Source: Adiantum capillus-veneris (taxonomy: Eukaryota; Streptophyta; Polypodiopsida; Polypodiales; Pteridaceae). Taken from it: a DNA stretch of 64,000 bases. The notes beneath the pieces are model-generated. The model was not told the DNA's origin, did no database searches, and worked only from the letters and a program-made list of their open reading frames with translations. Made by a program: the position numbers and the translations under genes. The stretch's first letter is position 1; each line of letters starts with the position of its first letter. The stretch lies in assembly GCA_014529385.2 (NCBI GenBank), contig CM043971.1, forward strand, positions 95,644,882-95,708,881. Direction: 5' to 3'. Shown piece after piece: positions 1 to 12,360 of the stretch.

Positions 1-38
1 GGGCATTGTACCTCTTAGCTTCTATCATACCTGGATCG

Positions 39-230
39 CCTCATGGACTGCCTTAATGTGAGATATGTGGTAGTGGGAGCATGTAAATCCGAAAGCTTGC
101 TGAAATCACATATGAAATCAGAGACAATACTAAGCCTCATGGACTGCCTTAATGTGAGATGTGTGGTAGTGGGAGCATGCCGATCCGCAAGCTTGCTAAA
201 ATCCCACATAAAGTCAGAGACAATATTGAG
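39..230. repeat. 96-bp tandem duplication
   Basis: Two head-to-tail units, 39-134 and 135-230, differ at only a few positions. The unit length is divisible by three, so one reading frame (43-273, plus) runs through both copies. I recognise no protein family in it. Confidence 0.9.
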
Positions 231-800
231 CCACTGGCTTGTAGATGCAAGTTCCTACTCCATGTTGGCTTAACACTAGGGCACTATTGGTCTTGATGAG
301 ATGTTGGCGCCCCACTTCATGCCCTCCTCTGGGAATGCCCCTCTTAGACATGTAAGTTGCTACGTGAGTTCAAATGAATGGGTTTTTTAATTGCCAAAAT
401 TTTAAAATTTTAATAGGATTATATTATTAGAAGGGGTTTTTTAATTGATTTTAGAAAAAAACCTGTAAGTTTTTAAAGACAAAGAGGTCATTTTATTACC
501 TTAAGCATGTAAGTAAAAGGTTTGTTTTAATACCCTTTGAACACACATTATATGAATAGTTTCTTAAAGGTGCACCCCGCGAGGTGCCCTCGAGCCAACA
601 TGATCTATCTACAAGCTCATCTCCAAGCTCCTAAGCTCCCTCTACTCCAATCGTGTAGAAGCCTTCATTACTTCATCACTCACCTTGTGTAGCTCCAACT
701 CCAATCTCACCTTACATCTAATGAACCGGCCTCCTACATCACCCAACACCTACAAGCATCAGCCTCTTCTACAATGTCCTCTTCTACAATGTCAATCTAC

Positions 801-802
<2 letters not shown>
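231..802. other. No recognised gene
   Basis: AT-rich, non-repetitive sequence leading into the first AG tract. No coding signal, RNA gene or element end was recognised. Confidence 0.6.

Positions 803-884
<82 letters not shown>
803..884. repeat. (AG)n microsatellite
   Basis: Uninterrupted AG dinucleotide tract. The long Arg-Glu and Ser-Leu reading frames across it are artefacts of the repeat. Confidence 0.98.
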
Positions 885-1998
<1,114 letters not shown>

Positions 1999-2120
1999 TG
2001 GAGCGCTAGGACATGGCTCATCTACTAAACCTGTACACCGGCCTGATGCACCTACGAGGAGTCTCCCTCTAGCTCCAGACCATCTCCACGGGCTCTCCAA
2101 AGCTGCTTCAAGGTCCCCTC

Positions 2121-3318
2121 TTGCGCCTTGGCACTATGTCTCTCCCACATGCATTCCAGTTAGACACATGCACTGCAGCCGGCCACGTTGTGTTAGGTAA
2201 AGGCTTTGAACAATACGATTCCACTGTAATGGCCAACATATTGAAGGATGCCCTATCTCCCAAGCTTGAAATCAAGCGGGAACACAAGGTTTCTGAAATT
2301 AGAACAAGTGTGGTCACAATTGTCTATTTTCTAGGAGCAATTCTAGGAACAGGCTGTTGTCCTCTTCTTTACGAAAAATTGCTTGACCTAGATGTCATTG
2401 CGAATGAGATTGACTTTGACTTTAAACATGATTTGGTAGACAAAATTTTCTTTTTGGGCTCTGGTTTGTTTGAAATCTTATTCTTTAAAGGTGAAGATAA
2501 AATGACTATCCTTTCTTCTCCCACTTTGATTCTGTGTGGGCAAGTGGTCCACATTCTACCCTGGAAACCTATAAAGCTAATTAAGGAGTTTGTGGACTTG
2601 CCTACCTTTTTATGGCATTGTATTGGAGAGTGCAACCTCATTGGGGAAGGTACTCTTTTCCCCTACAATTAATTGTCGTAATAGAAACAGGACTTGTGTG
2701 ATGTGGAAAACTTAAAAGAAATTTCCTGAGACGCTTAAGATTGGAAAATTAGCTATCTACATGAATTGGGGAAAATTAGCAGAGCATGTTTCCACTATGG
2801 GAACTTAGGGAACTTTTCCAAAAGATGTCCTATGATCAATAAAAACTATGATCTTATCCCTTCCTATCCAAGAAGTAAGACCCTAGTTCCTAGATAATAA
2901 ATATGTGGTAAACCTCTAGGTAAAGGGGAGCATGGAAAAGGGGGCAATGTCCAACCTAAGGGTAATCCACCCACACCTTCATATGCTAGAACTCTTGGTG
3001 CCTGAGCTTCCTCCAATCCAAGAGCACTATTTCAAGGGCATACTGAACCTAGCCTTGGAGCATCCACCTCCAATGCCACTAGACCCCTAGATAAAGACAA
3101 AAAGGGTGGTTGATTCAGAGGGTTTCATCACTTCAAACAAAACTTTTAAGGATAAGGGATTTTCATTAGGCTTTTGCTCTCAGAACTTTTATAAAGTGCT
3201 TATGGAGGACATGCCTTCTCTTGATACTCTAGCTCCTATTGATAACATAGTTGAAACTCATGATTCCAGTAAGAAAGCTAGAGTGCATGAGGAGGATGGG
3301 GGTAGCAAAGGCATTTAG
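2121..3318 (+). pseudogene. L1 ORF1-like nucleic-acid-binding protein, broken
   Basis: ORF1 proteins of plant L1 elements bind the element RNA. The first open stretch (2121-2672, 183 codons) ends in an LPW-x-P segment and a following aromatic/hydrophobic stretch resembling the DUF4283-type domain of plant L1 ORF1. Around 2784-2830 a CCHC-like zinc knuckle is readable in a second frame, but its second Cys is Tyr and its His is Asn. A further open stretch, 3106-3318, is probably the ORF1 tail. Frameshifts separate these blocks. The domain assignment rests on reading by eye and is moderate. Confidence 0.55.
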
Positions 3319-3383
3319 ATTGAGGTTCACATGCAGGAGTGTGATAGTGAAGGGGACACTCAGGTAGTTCACACTACTCCCCA

Positions 3384-4080
3384 ATGAAAGTTTCTACCTT
3401 TAATGTGAAAGGGTTGAAAGAACAAACCAGGTTATACACTTTTATTAAATGGATACTAGATTTTGACTTTGATACTTGTTTTGTTCAAGAGCACAAAAGG
3501 CATGATAGTGCTGGGATGTTGTTTTACTATAGAGGCTTGCAATGTTTTTATAGGGGAGATCAGTCTGACTATTCAAGGTTCCTTACTTGCATAAAGGTAT
3601 CTCTAAACCCTGATCATCCCACAGGGAGATGCTCAATCTTTGTCAATGATACTGGACGGGGAAAAAAGTTGGTGGTCAATATCTATGCTGAAAATAATCC
3701 CACCCTTAGGCAAGAACTCAAGCACTAGTTTTGAGATATAAATTTGTATGTTGGCATAGTTGGTGGTGACTTTAATATGGTAAGTTGTGCTAAAGACACT
3801 ACCTTCATTGGTATGTCATCTCTAAAACTGAATCTCAAGCATGGAAAAAGCTAACTGTTGGGAAATGGATTGACTTTTGGGAGGCCACTTTTGCAACTTC
3901 TGTTAGCTTTACATTCCATTCTCAAGCCTACACTTCATCTTGGTCTCGATTGGACAGACTCTATTTTATAGGATATGACTAGGTCCCTACCTCAATTCAG
4001 GTGTCCATCAAATTCTGCAATCTTTGTCAGATCACTTTTCTATTACATTGTCTTTAAGTAGCTTTGTTGTGAATGCATTC
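3384..4080 (+). pseudogene. L1 AP-type endonuclease (EEP fold), broken
   Basis: This domain nicks target DNA to prime reverse transcription. The first 114 codons are open and start with the family's N-terminal FNVKGL motif. The catalytic Glu region reads QEHKR. After the stop at 3728 the remaining motifs are still visible in shifting frames: GGDFNMV near 3761-3782, SRLDRLYF near 3945-3970 and the SDH motif near 4023-4040. All signature motifs are therefore present in order, but the protein is interrupted by stops and frame changes. It sits just downstream of ORF1, as expected for ORF2. Confidence 0.85.
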
Positions 4081-4723
4081 AATCTTATTGGCTCTGCGTA
4101 TCCACTAATGGTTAATCATTTCTGCTTCATCATTATATGTTTCAAAGTTCAGTAAAGAATGCCTTTTTTGATGCTATAGTTTTGTTTGAACTTGAGCAAC
4201 CATTGAAAGCCTGGTTGCATTTCTATTCATTGATGCAGATATGTATAAGAAGAGTCGGTAAATCTATTGCTAATAAAAAAAAGGGAAAATTACTCAAGCA
4301 TTCATTAAAAGGGTAATGTCTAAGGGTGTATCGATGTTTGATGATGAGGACATTGAGAATTGCATGGGTGCAAGACTGATGTAAAGGAAATTTGAGTAGG
4401 AGAATGCATCTAGAGCCATATTCTTATGTAGGCAGCATGAGCTAAAGGATGTACAATGCTCCTCTAAGTTCCTTTTCAACAAGCTAAAGGCTAAGCATGA
4501 TATACACAATATAAATAGAGTGGTGAAATCCAATGACTAGGAGATTTCATCACTAGAAGAGATCTTGAAGGAATGAAAATTATATCATGAGGAAATTCTG
4601 AGAAAGGAGGCAAATCAATCTTCAGAAAGGAAACAAGTTGTTGAGTTAATGCTTTCAGCTATGGATCCATCTATTGAGGAGTGTAATGCTAATAGACTAG
4701 AAGGCCAATTTGAAGTTAAGTAA

Positions 4724-5190
4724 TTGTTCTTGGATCTTAAACAGTTGGGCAATGAAAAAACACATGGGGTATGTGGACTCACTAAGGAATTTTTGTTGGC
4801 TTACTTGCACCTGTTGAGACCTTTGATCTTGGCAATCATCAACTGTATTTGGAATACTCAAAGTATGGATCCCCAGCTGAAACAGGGACCTATCAAGTTG
4901 TTGCCAAAGAAAATTTTTCATGCCTCCTTTTCTCATTGGAGGCCTATCACCATGATGGGAATCCCCTACAAAATCGTGGCCAAAGCCATATCTATTAGAA
5001 TTTCTTCCTTTCTCAAGGCTCACCTGCATGAATCTCAATCTGGCTTCATAGAAGGTAGGTCCATACTTGATAACATTCTCACTATCATTCTAGGCATAGA
5101 GGCTTGTTAGAAAATAAATCAAAAAGGGGTTATATTGCAGTTTGACTTTGCTAAATCTTCTGAGTTTGTGTTGTGGGACTTTGTGGTTAC
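4724..5190 (+). pseudogene. L1 reverse transcriptase, N-terminal half
   Basis: The 128-codon stretch 4724-5110 contains the L1 RT blocks KLLPKK, SHWRPI and SGFIEGRSI, typical of plant L1 fingers and palm. After a stop at 5110 the metal-binding motif A region is readable as LQFDFAKS (about 5140-5165); the usual Tyr after the Lys is lost. Beyond about 5190 the homology stops, and the next RT block is found inverted at 5633-5842. Confidence 0.85.
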
Positions 5191-5632
5191 CACTAGACTT
5201 GTAATGAGCCATAAAACTAGCTGAAGCCACAAAAATGGCTCGCATCACTATTCTATTAAATGAAACATAGCTTTTGTATATGACATCTAGATTTCATGAA
5301 ACTTCTTAATTATGGGTCAAGATATGAAGAAAGTTTCTAAATACATAATTTATCAAAAGTGAAAAATATCGGCAGTCTTTGTATATGGGTTAACAATGCT
5401 TGGTACATCTATCACATACCTATCAAGGGATTTTTCAAAGAAGTTTGGGCCTACTTAACAATGATTTGATTTACCTCCACACAAATTAGTTGTAGAAGAT
5501 GGGAATAAAAAGACACCTTTAGAACTTCATTTAGCTCTGTACTATTTTTTATCAACTCATATTGAGTGTTGGTCATAATTCCCTAAAAGCATTTTCTATC
5601 TAGATAAAGTATCATCAAAGTCAAAGTATCAT

Positions 5633-5842
5633 CTAGGCAACTACCTGTTCTACCCTAATCTGCATACCTTTTGATTTTTCCCCACTCACCTGGGCAGAAA
5701 GAAAGAAAAATAAAGGATGTGTAGCAACAACAAACAACAAAGGACTCAAGGGACACCCCTGCCTCACTAACCTGCAGATCTCCACAGCCTCAGACAACCT
5801 CCCATTAACGTGAATTTTAGAGGAATCCCTTTGCCCTAGCAA
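5633..5842 (-). pseudogene. Inverted L1 RT fragment
   Basis: The minus strand reads VNGRLSEAVEICRLVRQGCP, the RT block that should follow motif A in the L1 copy around it. It has the opposite orientation to the flanking L1 halves (4724-5190 and 5999-7238). This could be an internal inversion or an inserted second L1 piece; 5190-5630 shows no clear domain. Confidence 0.75.
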
Positions 5843-5998
5843 CTGAATACATGATGCAATTTAATTACCAAAGCCCAATTTTTTTAGAATGTTAACACTA
5901 GTCCTATAAAATATCTTGTACCTTACCTATTGTATTTCTTGCCACTGCTTGACTAGTCTGATATTGCTCGGAATCGACTCAGATCTAGGTACCCGCAA

Positions 5999-7238
5999 TT
6001 GTTATGTGGATCAAACCATAAGGTTTGGATTACTTGGGAACATGTTTCTATGCATATTCATAATGGAGGCTTGGGAGTTCTGCATCTGAAATCGCAATTG
6101 TTGTCTAGGAGGGCTACACTTCTCAAACATATGCTGGTCTCTGATAAATGCTGGTCCAAGCTATTATGGTTTTTGATTGACAAATCTATTGTATGGTATT
6201 TGGAATAAGTCATCATGGGATAGATTGTTCTATGCTGCTCCATTGAAGTTATGTGGAAACACTAGTAATATGCTTGTGCAATCCTAAAAATATGTATGCT
6301 CTAAATTGGTATGGGCTTGCAGGGTTAGATACACTGGTGATTCTATTGGAGTGGAATCATGCTTTTGCAGCTTCATTTCTAAGAAACCTCTTGCATTGAT
6401 GATAGGGAAAAAAGCACTAATAATGTTTAAAAGAGGGATTAGTGCCATTGAGCAATTGGTGGACTCTAACAGCCAGGTTGTGGATTTTTTTATAGCTAGG
6501 AGAATCGTCAGGATTGGTGATGGATTCAGAGTACCATAGGCTTTGTTGTTGGCCACTCTTTTCAATCTTCACATATAATGTAACCAAAATTCATCTCAGA
6601 GATTTAGGGACAGAGAACTCCTGAAGTGACTTCAGCCAATTGGTGGACATCCTCGACGAAGATATTCTATCAGCTGTTAGTTATAGAAACCCAAATTCAT
6701 GAGAGATGCAACAGGATATGGGGGTTTCACCACTTTGATTAGTGGTGGCTACACAGAATCCAGTTTAACTGGGATTCCCACTAAGCATAATGAATAAAGT
6801 GCTACTTTGGAAAATCTTAACAGGTGCCATGCCTATTGGGAGCTACTGGCAAGGAAGAATGTAACACAAGGAAAACGTGTCAGATGTAATAAATTAGAAT
6901 TGATGAAACAATTATTTTTGGATTGTATGCAAGTCAATAAATGGTGGAGATATCTCTAGGACTACTGCACATTGGGTTGGCAAACAAGAAATTTCAAGTA
7001 TAGGATGCTTTTTAAGATGTTTCATATTGGGGATGAGGGTTTACATTTATGCTTGATGTCACTCAGAGTGTGGATGCTTACCTTCATCTGGGAAGCTAGG
7101 AATGCTGCTATATTTGACCAACACTCTCAAGGATCCCTGCTTCCATGGGGTCTCTTGAAGAATAGGATTAAGGAAGGCTACCTAGCTATGCCTAAAGCAT
7201 TGCAGAATAAGATGCAATGCTATATTGAAGCTCTATAG
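5999..7238 (+). pseudogene. L1 ORF2 C-terminal region (post-RT, zf-RVT-like)
   Basis: Open pieces at 5999-6208, 6306-6539 and 6972-7238 match the region downstream of plant L1 RTs. GGLGVLHLKSQ near 6065 is the typical post-RT block. WKILTGAMPIG (about 6808-6840) is the start of a zf-RVT-like module. WEARNAAIF near 7098 is the usual near-terminal block. Stops and frameshifts separate them. No enzymatic activity is expected. Confidence 0.7.
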
Positions 7239-7278
7239 AAATGTATATAACAATGTAATATAGAAACAATTTCCTAAA

Positions 7279-7374
<96 letters not shown>

Positions 7375-7377
7375 TAA

Positions 7378-7412
<35 letters not shown>
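7279..7412. repeat. (AT)n plus (GA)n compound microsatellite
   Basis: AT repeat from 7279 to about 7370 with a short TTATTATAA interruption, then GA repeat 7381-7412. It directly follows the 3' side of the L1 copy. Confidence 0.97.
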
Positions 7413-7414
<2 letters not shown>

Positions 7415-8957
7415 GGATGTTCCCAATTTAAAGTCCAATGATCATTTCAAAGCCCATTGTGAACTGTTTGGTATGTGTGATGTGGAGATGGGGAGGGCTT
7501 CTTTGAGTTTTTTTTGGCAATTTTCCAAGTTATCATTGATCAATTTGGCTCATACTTGAAATGTGGCATGTAATAGGTGTGCACAAGTGATAGGTAAGGT
7601 GAGGGTACCATTTTCAAGCCAAAAAATTACAAAAGTAAATAATCGTGATTATTTACAGCAGTCATTTTTTTTTGCAAAACTTGATAAATTTTGACCTAAA
7701 CATATTCAAAACACCTAAAACAAGTCCTAAATTGAATTTGGTAAAGTTTTTTCTTGTCGGCATCATGTCGTGCTTTGTCGACTCTGAATTTACCAATTTT
7801 TGTGACTACATGGCCTGTGGAGTTGGTTAGTCACTTTTGAATCTATGGACTTGTCCGTTACATAGTCCTGAAGCAACTCATCCAGTTTTGTCCCATTTGG
7901 AGTCAATTTGATATCGTATATCAAACTTGACGCTTTGTAGCCTTCGAGCTGTTTTCTGCTTTTCGAGAGCTTGCCTTGATTGATTTTATGAAACCAACCA
8001 TATACATTGTGTATAAACTCATTCTATAAGTTGTTTGTGGAGTCAGAATCCAATTCTGGCATCTACCAAAACCCTAGCTTTTCTACTTGGGACCCCTCTC
8101 GACCCCTGCTGTATGGTCAATTGTGAGTATAGAAGTGTTCTATTATGTAAGGGCATGCTACAATTCAATTTTCGTCCGATTTGGTTGAGCTGACAGACCA
8201 CTATGGTCAATTTTTGGTCGTAGGACTTCGTGCACTACTCGGTTTTTAGGGTTTTTTCGCTGGGTTTAGACTAACTACCGGCCATAAAAAATGGATCATT
8301 GATAAGTATAGAACTTACCCCTCATGTCTCATGTGAGACGGCACTGTAAACAGGCGACTGTGGACTCCGGAAAATGCACGCGAAGAAGGTCGAAAGCTCT
8401 CTCTCCAAAGGCGACAAGTGGAAACGAGGTGATTTTAAACTACCATGGATATCTATACTCGGACTTCTCAAACCTTTTTTTCTCAAATTCCCCTATTAGT
8501 CCTACTAAGCCGTGAAATCTATGTTAGACTCAAAAATTTCCCCAATCGGATTCCTGTAGCTCATTCTGCAAGAATTTTCCTTGGCTGCCTAATTTAGGCT
8601 TCCCGCTTCCATCTGTCGATTTAATTGAAATTTTTTGTGCCTGTCCGCCTTGTCCTTCTAATCAACAACGTATTTTCAGTTTTTCCATCTGAGCTCATTT
8701 GCTATTTATTATTAATTTTGGCTTGCTTATTGAAAAATTAAAGAAAATAACAAAATACACTAAAAAAGCAAAGTGAAAATCCAATAATTAAGAAAATCCA
8801 TTGAAAAACACAACTTTATTGTTTTTTGTTGGATTTCTCCATTTTTAAGTCCCAATATCAAAAAAAATGATGAAAAATAACCAAAAAGACTATTTTTTGA
8901 TGATTTTCTCAAAGTATATACACTATTTACACTCGTCGGGGAGATGTTATCAGTTAA
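7413..8957. other. No recognised gene
   Basis: No convincing coding region, LTR end or RNA gene was found. Short open frames on both strands look like chance. Confidence 0.5.
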
Positions 8958-9048
8958 ATTTCCCCTGTGATGACTTGTTAAGGGCATTATTAGGTAATTA
9001 TTACAAAATTACCTAATAATGCCCTTAACAAGTCATCACAGGGGAAAT
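8958..9048. repeat. Perfect 42-bp inverted repeat, 7-nt loop
   Basis: Arms 8958-8999 and 9007-9048 are exact reverse complements with loop ATTACAA (9000-9006). Pairing stops cleanly at both outer ends (8957 A against 9049 C). It sits just beyond the 3' side of the minus-strand Ty3-like relic. It could be a recent inverted duplication or a transcribed hairpin. Confidence 0.97.
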
Positions 9049-9069
9049 CACAGTTCTAGGAGTTTTTAC

Positions 9070-9345
9070 CCGCCATTGGTATCTTGGTTTGTCTTGGTCA
9101 GAATGATGTGGTTGAGACTTCTGAGACTTAAATCTCCATTGCTTGATTAGTTTTACAGTTTGCGGAGAAGATAAGTTCTCCTTTTTCTTCCAAATCCATT
9201 TTGTGTTAGGTTCTCGGAGATGCCCTTCTTTGTGTTTTGAACCTTGGAACCATCTTCTATATTGTAGATGGTGTTTTGGACACCCATATTTGAATCGGCT
9301 TGTCCTTAAGATGTGCCTTTGGTACCCAAATTTTCTTGACTCCTT
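9070..9345 (-). pseudogene. W-x-P-K-repeat tail, remnant
   Basis: In a minus-strand frame around 9345-9260 the translation reads KKIWVPK and then QIWVSK, with WIWKKK in a second frame. The spacing and basic character match the tail of the Gag-PR element at 57.7-58.6 kb. Its function is unknown. The region is broken by stops and a frame change. Confidence 0.5.
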
Positions 9346-9490
9346 GCATGCTACTTGTAGCATTTTTTTTTCTATAGAATGGAGAAGATTGATTACTTCA
9401 TGGTTTGCTCTACTGGTAACCTACATTCCATTCCTCCTTGCTTGGTGCAATTGGAACAATGAGTTGTCCGCCTTTAGGTGATAGCTTGAG

Positions 9491-9970
9491 CTAATTGGTA
9501 TCCCAGTCTGGTACTGCCTTGTATGTCCGCATCCAGGAGATTCCAAGAATCATCATCTCATTCATGTGTTCATCTGGTAAGCATACAAACTGATGAGGGC
9601 ATGAACATCTGTGTACTATCTCATTTAAGTTGACTATTCCCAATGTTGGTGTTGGGTTCTTGTTGCATCCTTTAATAGTCGCTATTCCTGTTGTCAAAGA
9701 CTGACTTGTTGCTTTCTTGTATGTGGAATAATTGACTGCATTTACTCGAGCTCTGGTGTCAACCAATGTATTTGTGCTATGATTGTTCAACTATACTTTG
9801 ATGCGAAGGTCCATTCCATCTAACCATTCATCATCTGTTGACACTACATCTTTCTGTAATTCCCATTGTCGGTCATCTGGTTTCAGAGTGTTGATGGGAA
9901 TATGTATTTTTTGATTCTTGAGAGAAGCTTTTCTTTTGAGTACTCGAAGCCGAGCTTCCTCTTGGGCTTC
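9491..9970 (-). pseudogene. Retropepsin-like protease located 3' of integrase
   Basis: Retropepsins cleave the Gag-Pol polyprotein at a catalytic D-T/S-G. The minus strand reads LVDTRARVNAVN, where the Gly of DTG is Arg, followed about 70 residues later by MILGISWMRTY, the usual second half (I-L-G then a hydrophobic stretch). Upstream (9790-9970) is a charged linker readable in another frame. Its position after integrase is abnormal, because Ty3 elements carry PR before RT. It may come from a relative or from a rearrangement. Confidence 0.65.
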
Positions 9971-10347
9971 ATCAATAACCTGTTGTCGTTTTTAATTACC
10001 TCATTGAGGAAATGAGTTCCCCTATCACTGACAATTTCTATTGGCAGTACATATCTTGTGAACACATACTCATATAAGAATGCGGCTGTGGTTCTGGCAT
10101 CATTCTTTTGAGTTGCTTTAGCCTCGGCCCACTTGGTCAAATAGGCCGTAGCTACAATGATATATTTAGCTTGGTTTCTACAAGCAGGTGGCTGTATTGG
10201 CCCAACAAAATCTATACCCCATTTTGCGAAAGCTCTAGCCCCCATCATTGGTCTTAAGGGCATGCTATCTACATGAGTTGGCATTTTTTCTCGTTGACAT
10301 GCATCACACCTTCAAACATATTCTTTGGCATCTATAAAAAGTGTTGG
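9883..10347 (-). pseudogene. Integrase: second zinc Cys pair and truncated catalytic core
   Basis: The minus strand shows CDACQREK (Cys pair of an H2C2 module) after two in-frame stops, then KWGIDFVGP with the first catalytic Asp and IVSDRGTHF with the second. Homology ends shortly after FLNEVIK, so the catalytic Glu and the C-terminal domain are missing. The sequence then joins the protease linker. Inactive. Confidence 0.85.
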
Positions 10348-11613
10348 CTACCATATGAATGCCATTAAGATTTCTCTTGCGATGTTCTCACTAGAAAAGT
10401 GACCTCCAGCTAATCCAACATGTGCTTGTTCTATAATAGGAATGTATTCGTTTTCATTTGCACAAATACGCAAGTGTTGATCCTTAACTCTCCGACACAA
10501 TTGGTTTCCAATAAGAGCATAGTCTCTTGGTTCCGTTTCAATTGCTCTTTGATGGCGTTTACTCATATCCTCAGGAAATGTTCTGCTTGATAAGTAGGTA
10601 GCTAGATAGTTACTCCACCTAGGAACAAGTGACATTTGAAACAATGTTACATGAGGTATGGGTGCTTGTTTTTGACGTTGAGGACAATATTTCACAAAAG
10701 AATGAACATCACTCCTCATAGTTGGCCAAAATACTCCGAGTCTCAAGATCCTTTGCATAGTTTGGTCGTCAGCAAAATGAAGTCCTACTATGGTAATATG
10801 TGCTTGACTTAGGTATTGGGTTTTCTCCTTGGAATTAATGCATAAAAGCAATACTCCATCTCGATTTCTTTTGTATAACCTTCCAGCTAGTAGCTGATAC
10901 ATAGACGATTGCTCAATTAATCTGATAGTAATAGGAAGTGGTATTTGTGAATCCACTTGAGCTATGGTCATCAATGATACTATGTTTTTCGACCATCGAG
11001 GTATCATTTCTATGGAGAATAGATATGCATCTGGTAGATCATCATCTACTTCCTTGGGTGGTTCTCCTGAAACAATTCTTGACAAATGATCCACTCTTTG
11101 ATGAGTGGTGCCCTTTTTCACAACTACAGTGAAATCAAACTCCAGAAGAATGATGAACCATCTCACTATTCTTCTTGTGTTGCATGGCTTGTTGACCAAG
11201 TACAATAAGGCTTGGTGGTCTACAAAGAACACAAATTTGTTGGCTAATAGGTAATTTCTATACTTTTTCATGACATAGATCATTCCTAATCCTTCCCTTT
11301 CGGTGGTGGTATAGTTTTTCTCTACCATGTTCAAATGTCTGCTAGCATAAGAAATAGGAAAATCAAATTTTCCGTCTCCTGGTTGAGCTAGTATGCACCC
11401 GATGGCAAAATTGGAAGCATCTACGTGTATGTGGAATATCTTATTCCACTCTGGTGCTTTTAATATTGGAGCTGAAGTGAGATCTTGCTTAAGCTTCATG
11501 AAGGATTCTTCACACTCATCAGTCCATTCAAAGTGTGTAATCAAGCTATACATGGGTTTTGCAACTATAGCGTACATGTAAATGAATCGTCTATAATATC
11601 CACAATGTTCCAT
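10348..11613 (-). pseudogene. RNase H plus two tandem H2C2 zinc modules
   Basis: 421 open codons. The N-terminal part is the Ty3 RNase H: HVDASNFAIG, then YASRHLN, TEREGL and VDHQAL. It leads into the HQRVDHLSR segment. The rest holds two successive integrase-type zinc modules. The first has an H-x6-H pair (HITIVGLH) and CPQR, in which the second Cys is Arg. The second has HVGLAGGH, with its Cys pair just downstream at about 10300. Normally only one such module lies between RNase H and the integrase core. Confidence 0.8.
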
Positions 11614-11639
11614 GAAGGCTTGAATCCCGTTGACTGTTG

Positions 11640-12260
11640 TCAGTTTAGAAAGATTAGCATAACATGAATTTTATCCATATCAGTAGCTATGCCATTTTTA
11701 GACACTATATGTCCAAGAATTTTTCCTTGTCTATCCATAAATGTGCACTTTTCAGGATTTAGGCAAATCCTATAAAGTCTATATTTTTCGAATACCTTTT
11801 TGAGGTGTTCAAAATGATCAGCCTGGATTGATGAATGTACACATAGATCACCCATATATACTTCCAAGATATTCTTTAAGAGCATGGCTCATCAATCTTT
11901 GAAAGGTGGCAAGAGCATTAGTTAACCCAAAAGGCATAACCCGATAGACCAAAATACCCCTTTCAGTTGCAAAGGCAGTTTTATGACGATCCTTGGGGTC
12001 AACCAAAAGTTGATTGTATCCCGAGAATCCATCTAAAAAGTTGTAAGACTCTTTTCCTACAACTCGTTCTAACACATGCTCAGTGATTGGAAGAGGAAAG
12101 TTATCTCTAATGGTAGCTGCATTCACTTTCTTGAGATTGACACACACTCAAAATTTTTCATTTTTCTTGGGGACTATCACAATTGGCCCACACCCAATAT
12201 GTGTGTTCAATTTCATAAATGAATTCTGCTTCCTTTAGCTTTTCAATCTCTCCTTTGATC
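11640..12260 (-). pseudogene. Ty3-type reverse transcriptase
   Basis: The frame 11848-12147 carries VNLKKVNAATIRDNFPLP, FLDGFSGYNQ (motif A region) and MPFGLTNALATFQ. The next frame, 11640-11885, carries VYMGDLCVHS, where the catalytic Y-x-D-D reads Y-M-G-D, and ILGHIVSKNGI. Loss of the first catalytic Asp and the frameshift between the two blocks make it inactive. It lies upstream of RNase H as expected. Confidence 0.9.
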
Positions 12261-12360
12261 TTCCTGGAAAATGTCTCATTATATGTGTATGGTCTCTATC
12301 TACTTGGTTTCGTATCATCTCTCATCGGTATGGTATGTTGATAGATTTTATGGATCAATA

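Larger units (their letters stand above)
2100..7260 (+). mobile_element. Decayed plant L1-type LINE
   Basis: Domains occur in L1 order on the plus strand: ORF1-like protein with a broken zinc knuckle, AP-type endonuclease, reverse transcriptase, then the zf-RVT-like C-terminal region. Stops and frameshifts are scattered throughout and part of the RT is inverted (5633-5842), so the copy is dead. The 3' side passes into an AT and then a GA simple repeat rather than an obvious poly(A). It is unlike the LINEs at 21-33 kb and 45-64 kb and belongs to a different LINE clade. Confidence 0.85.
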
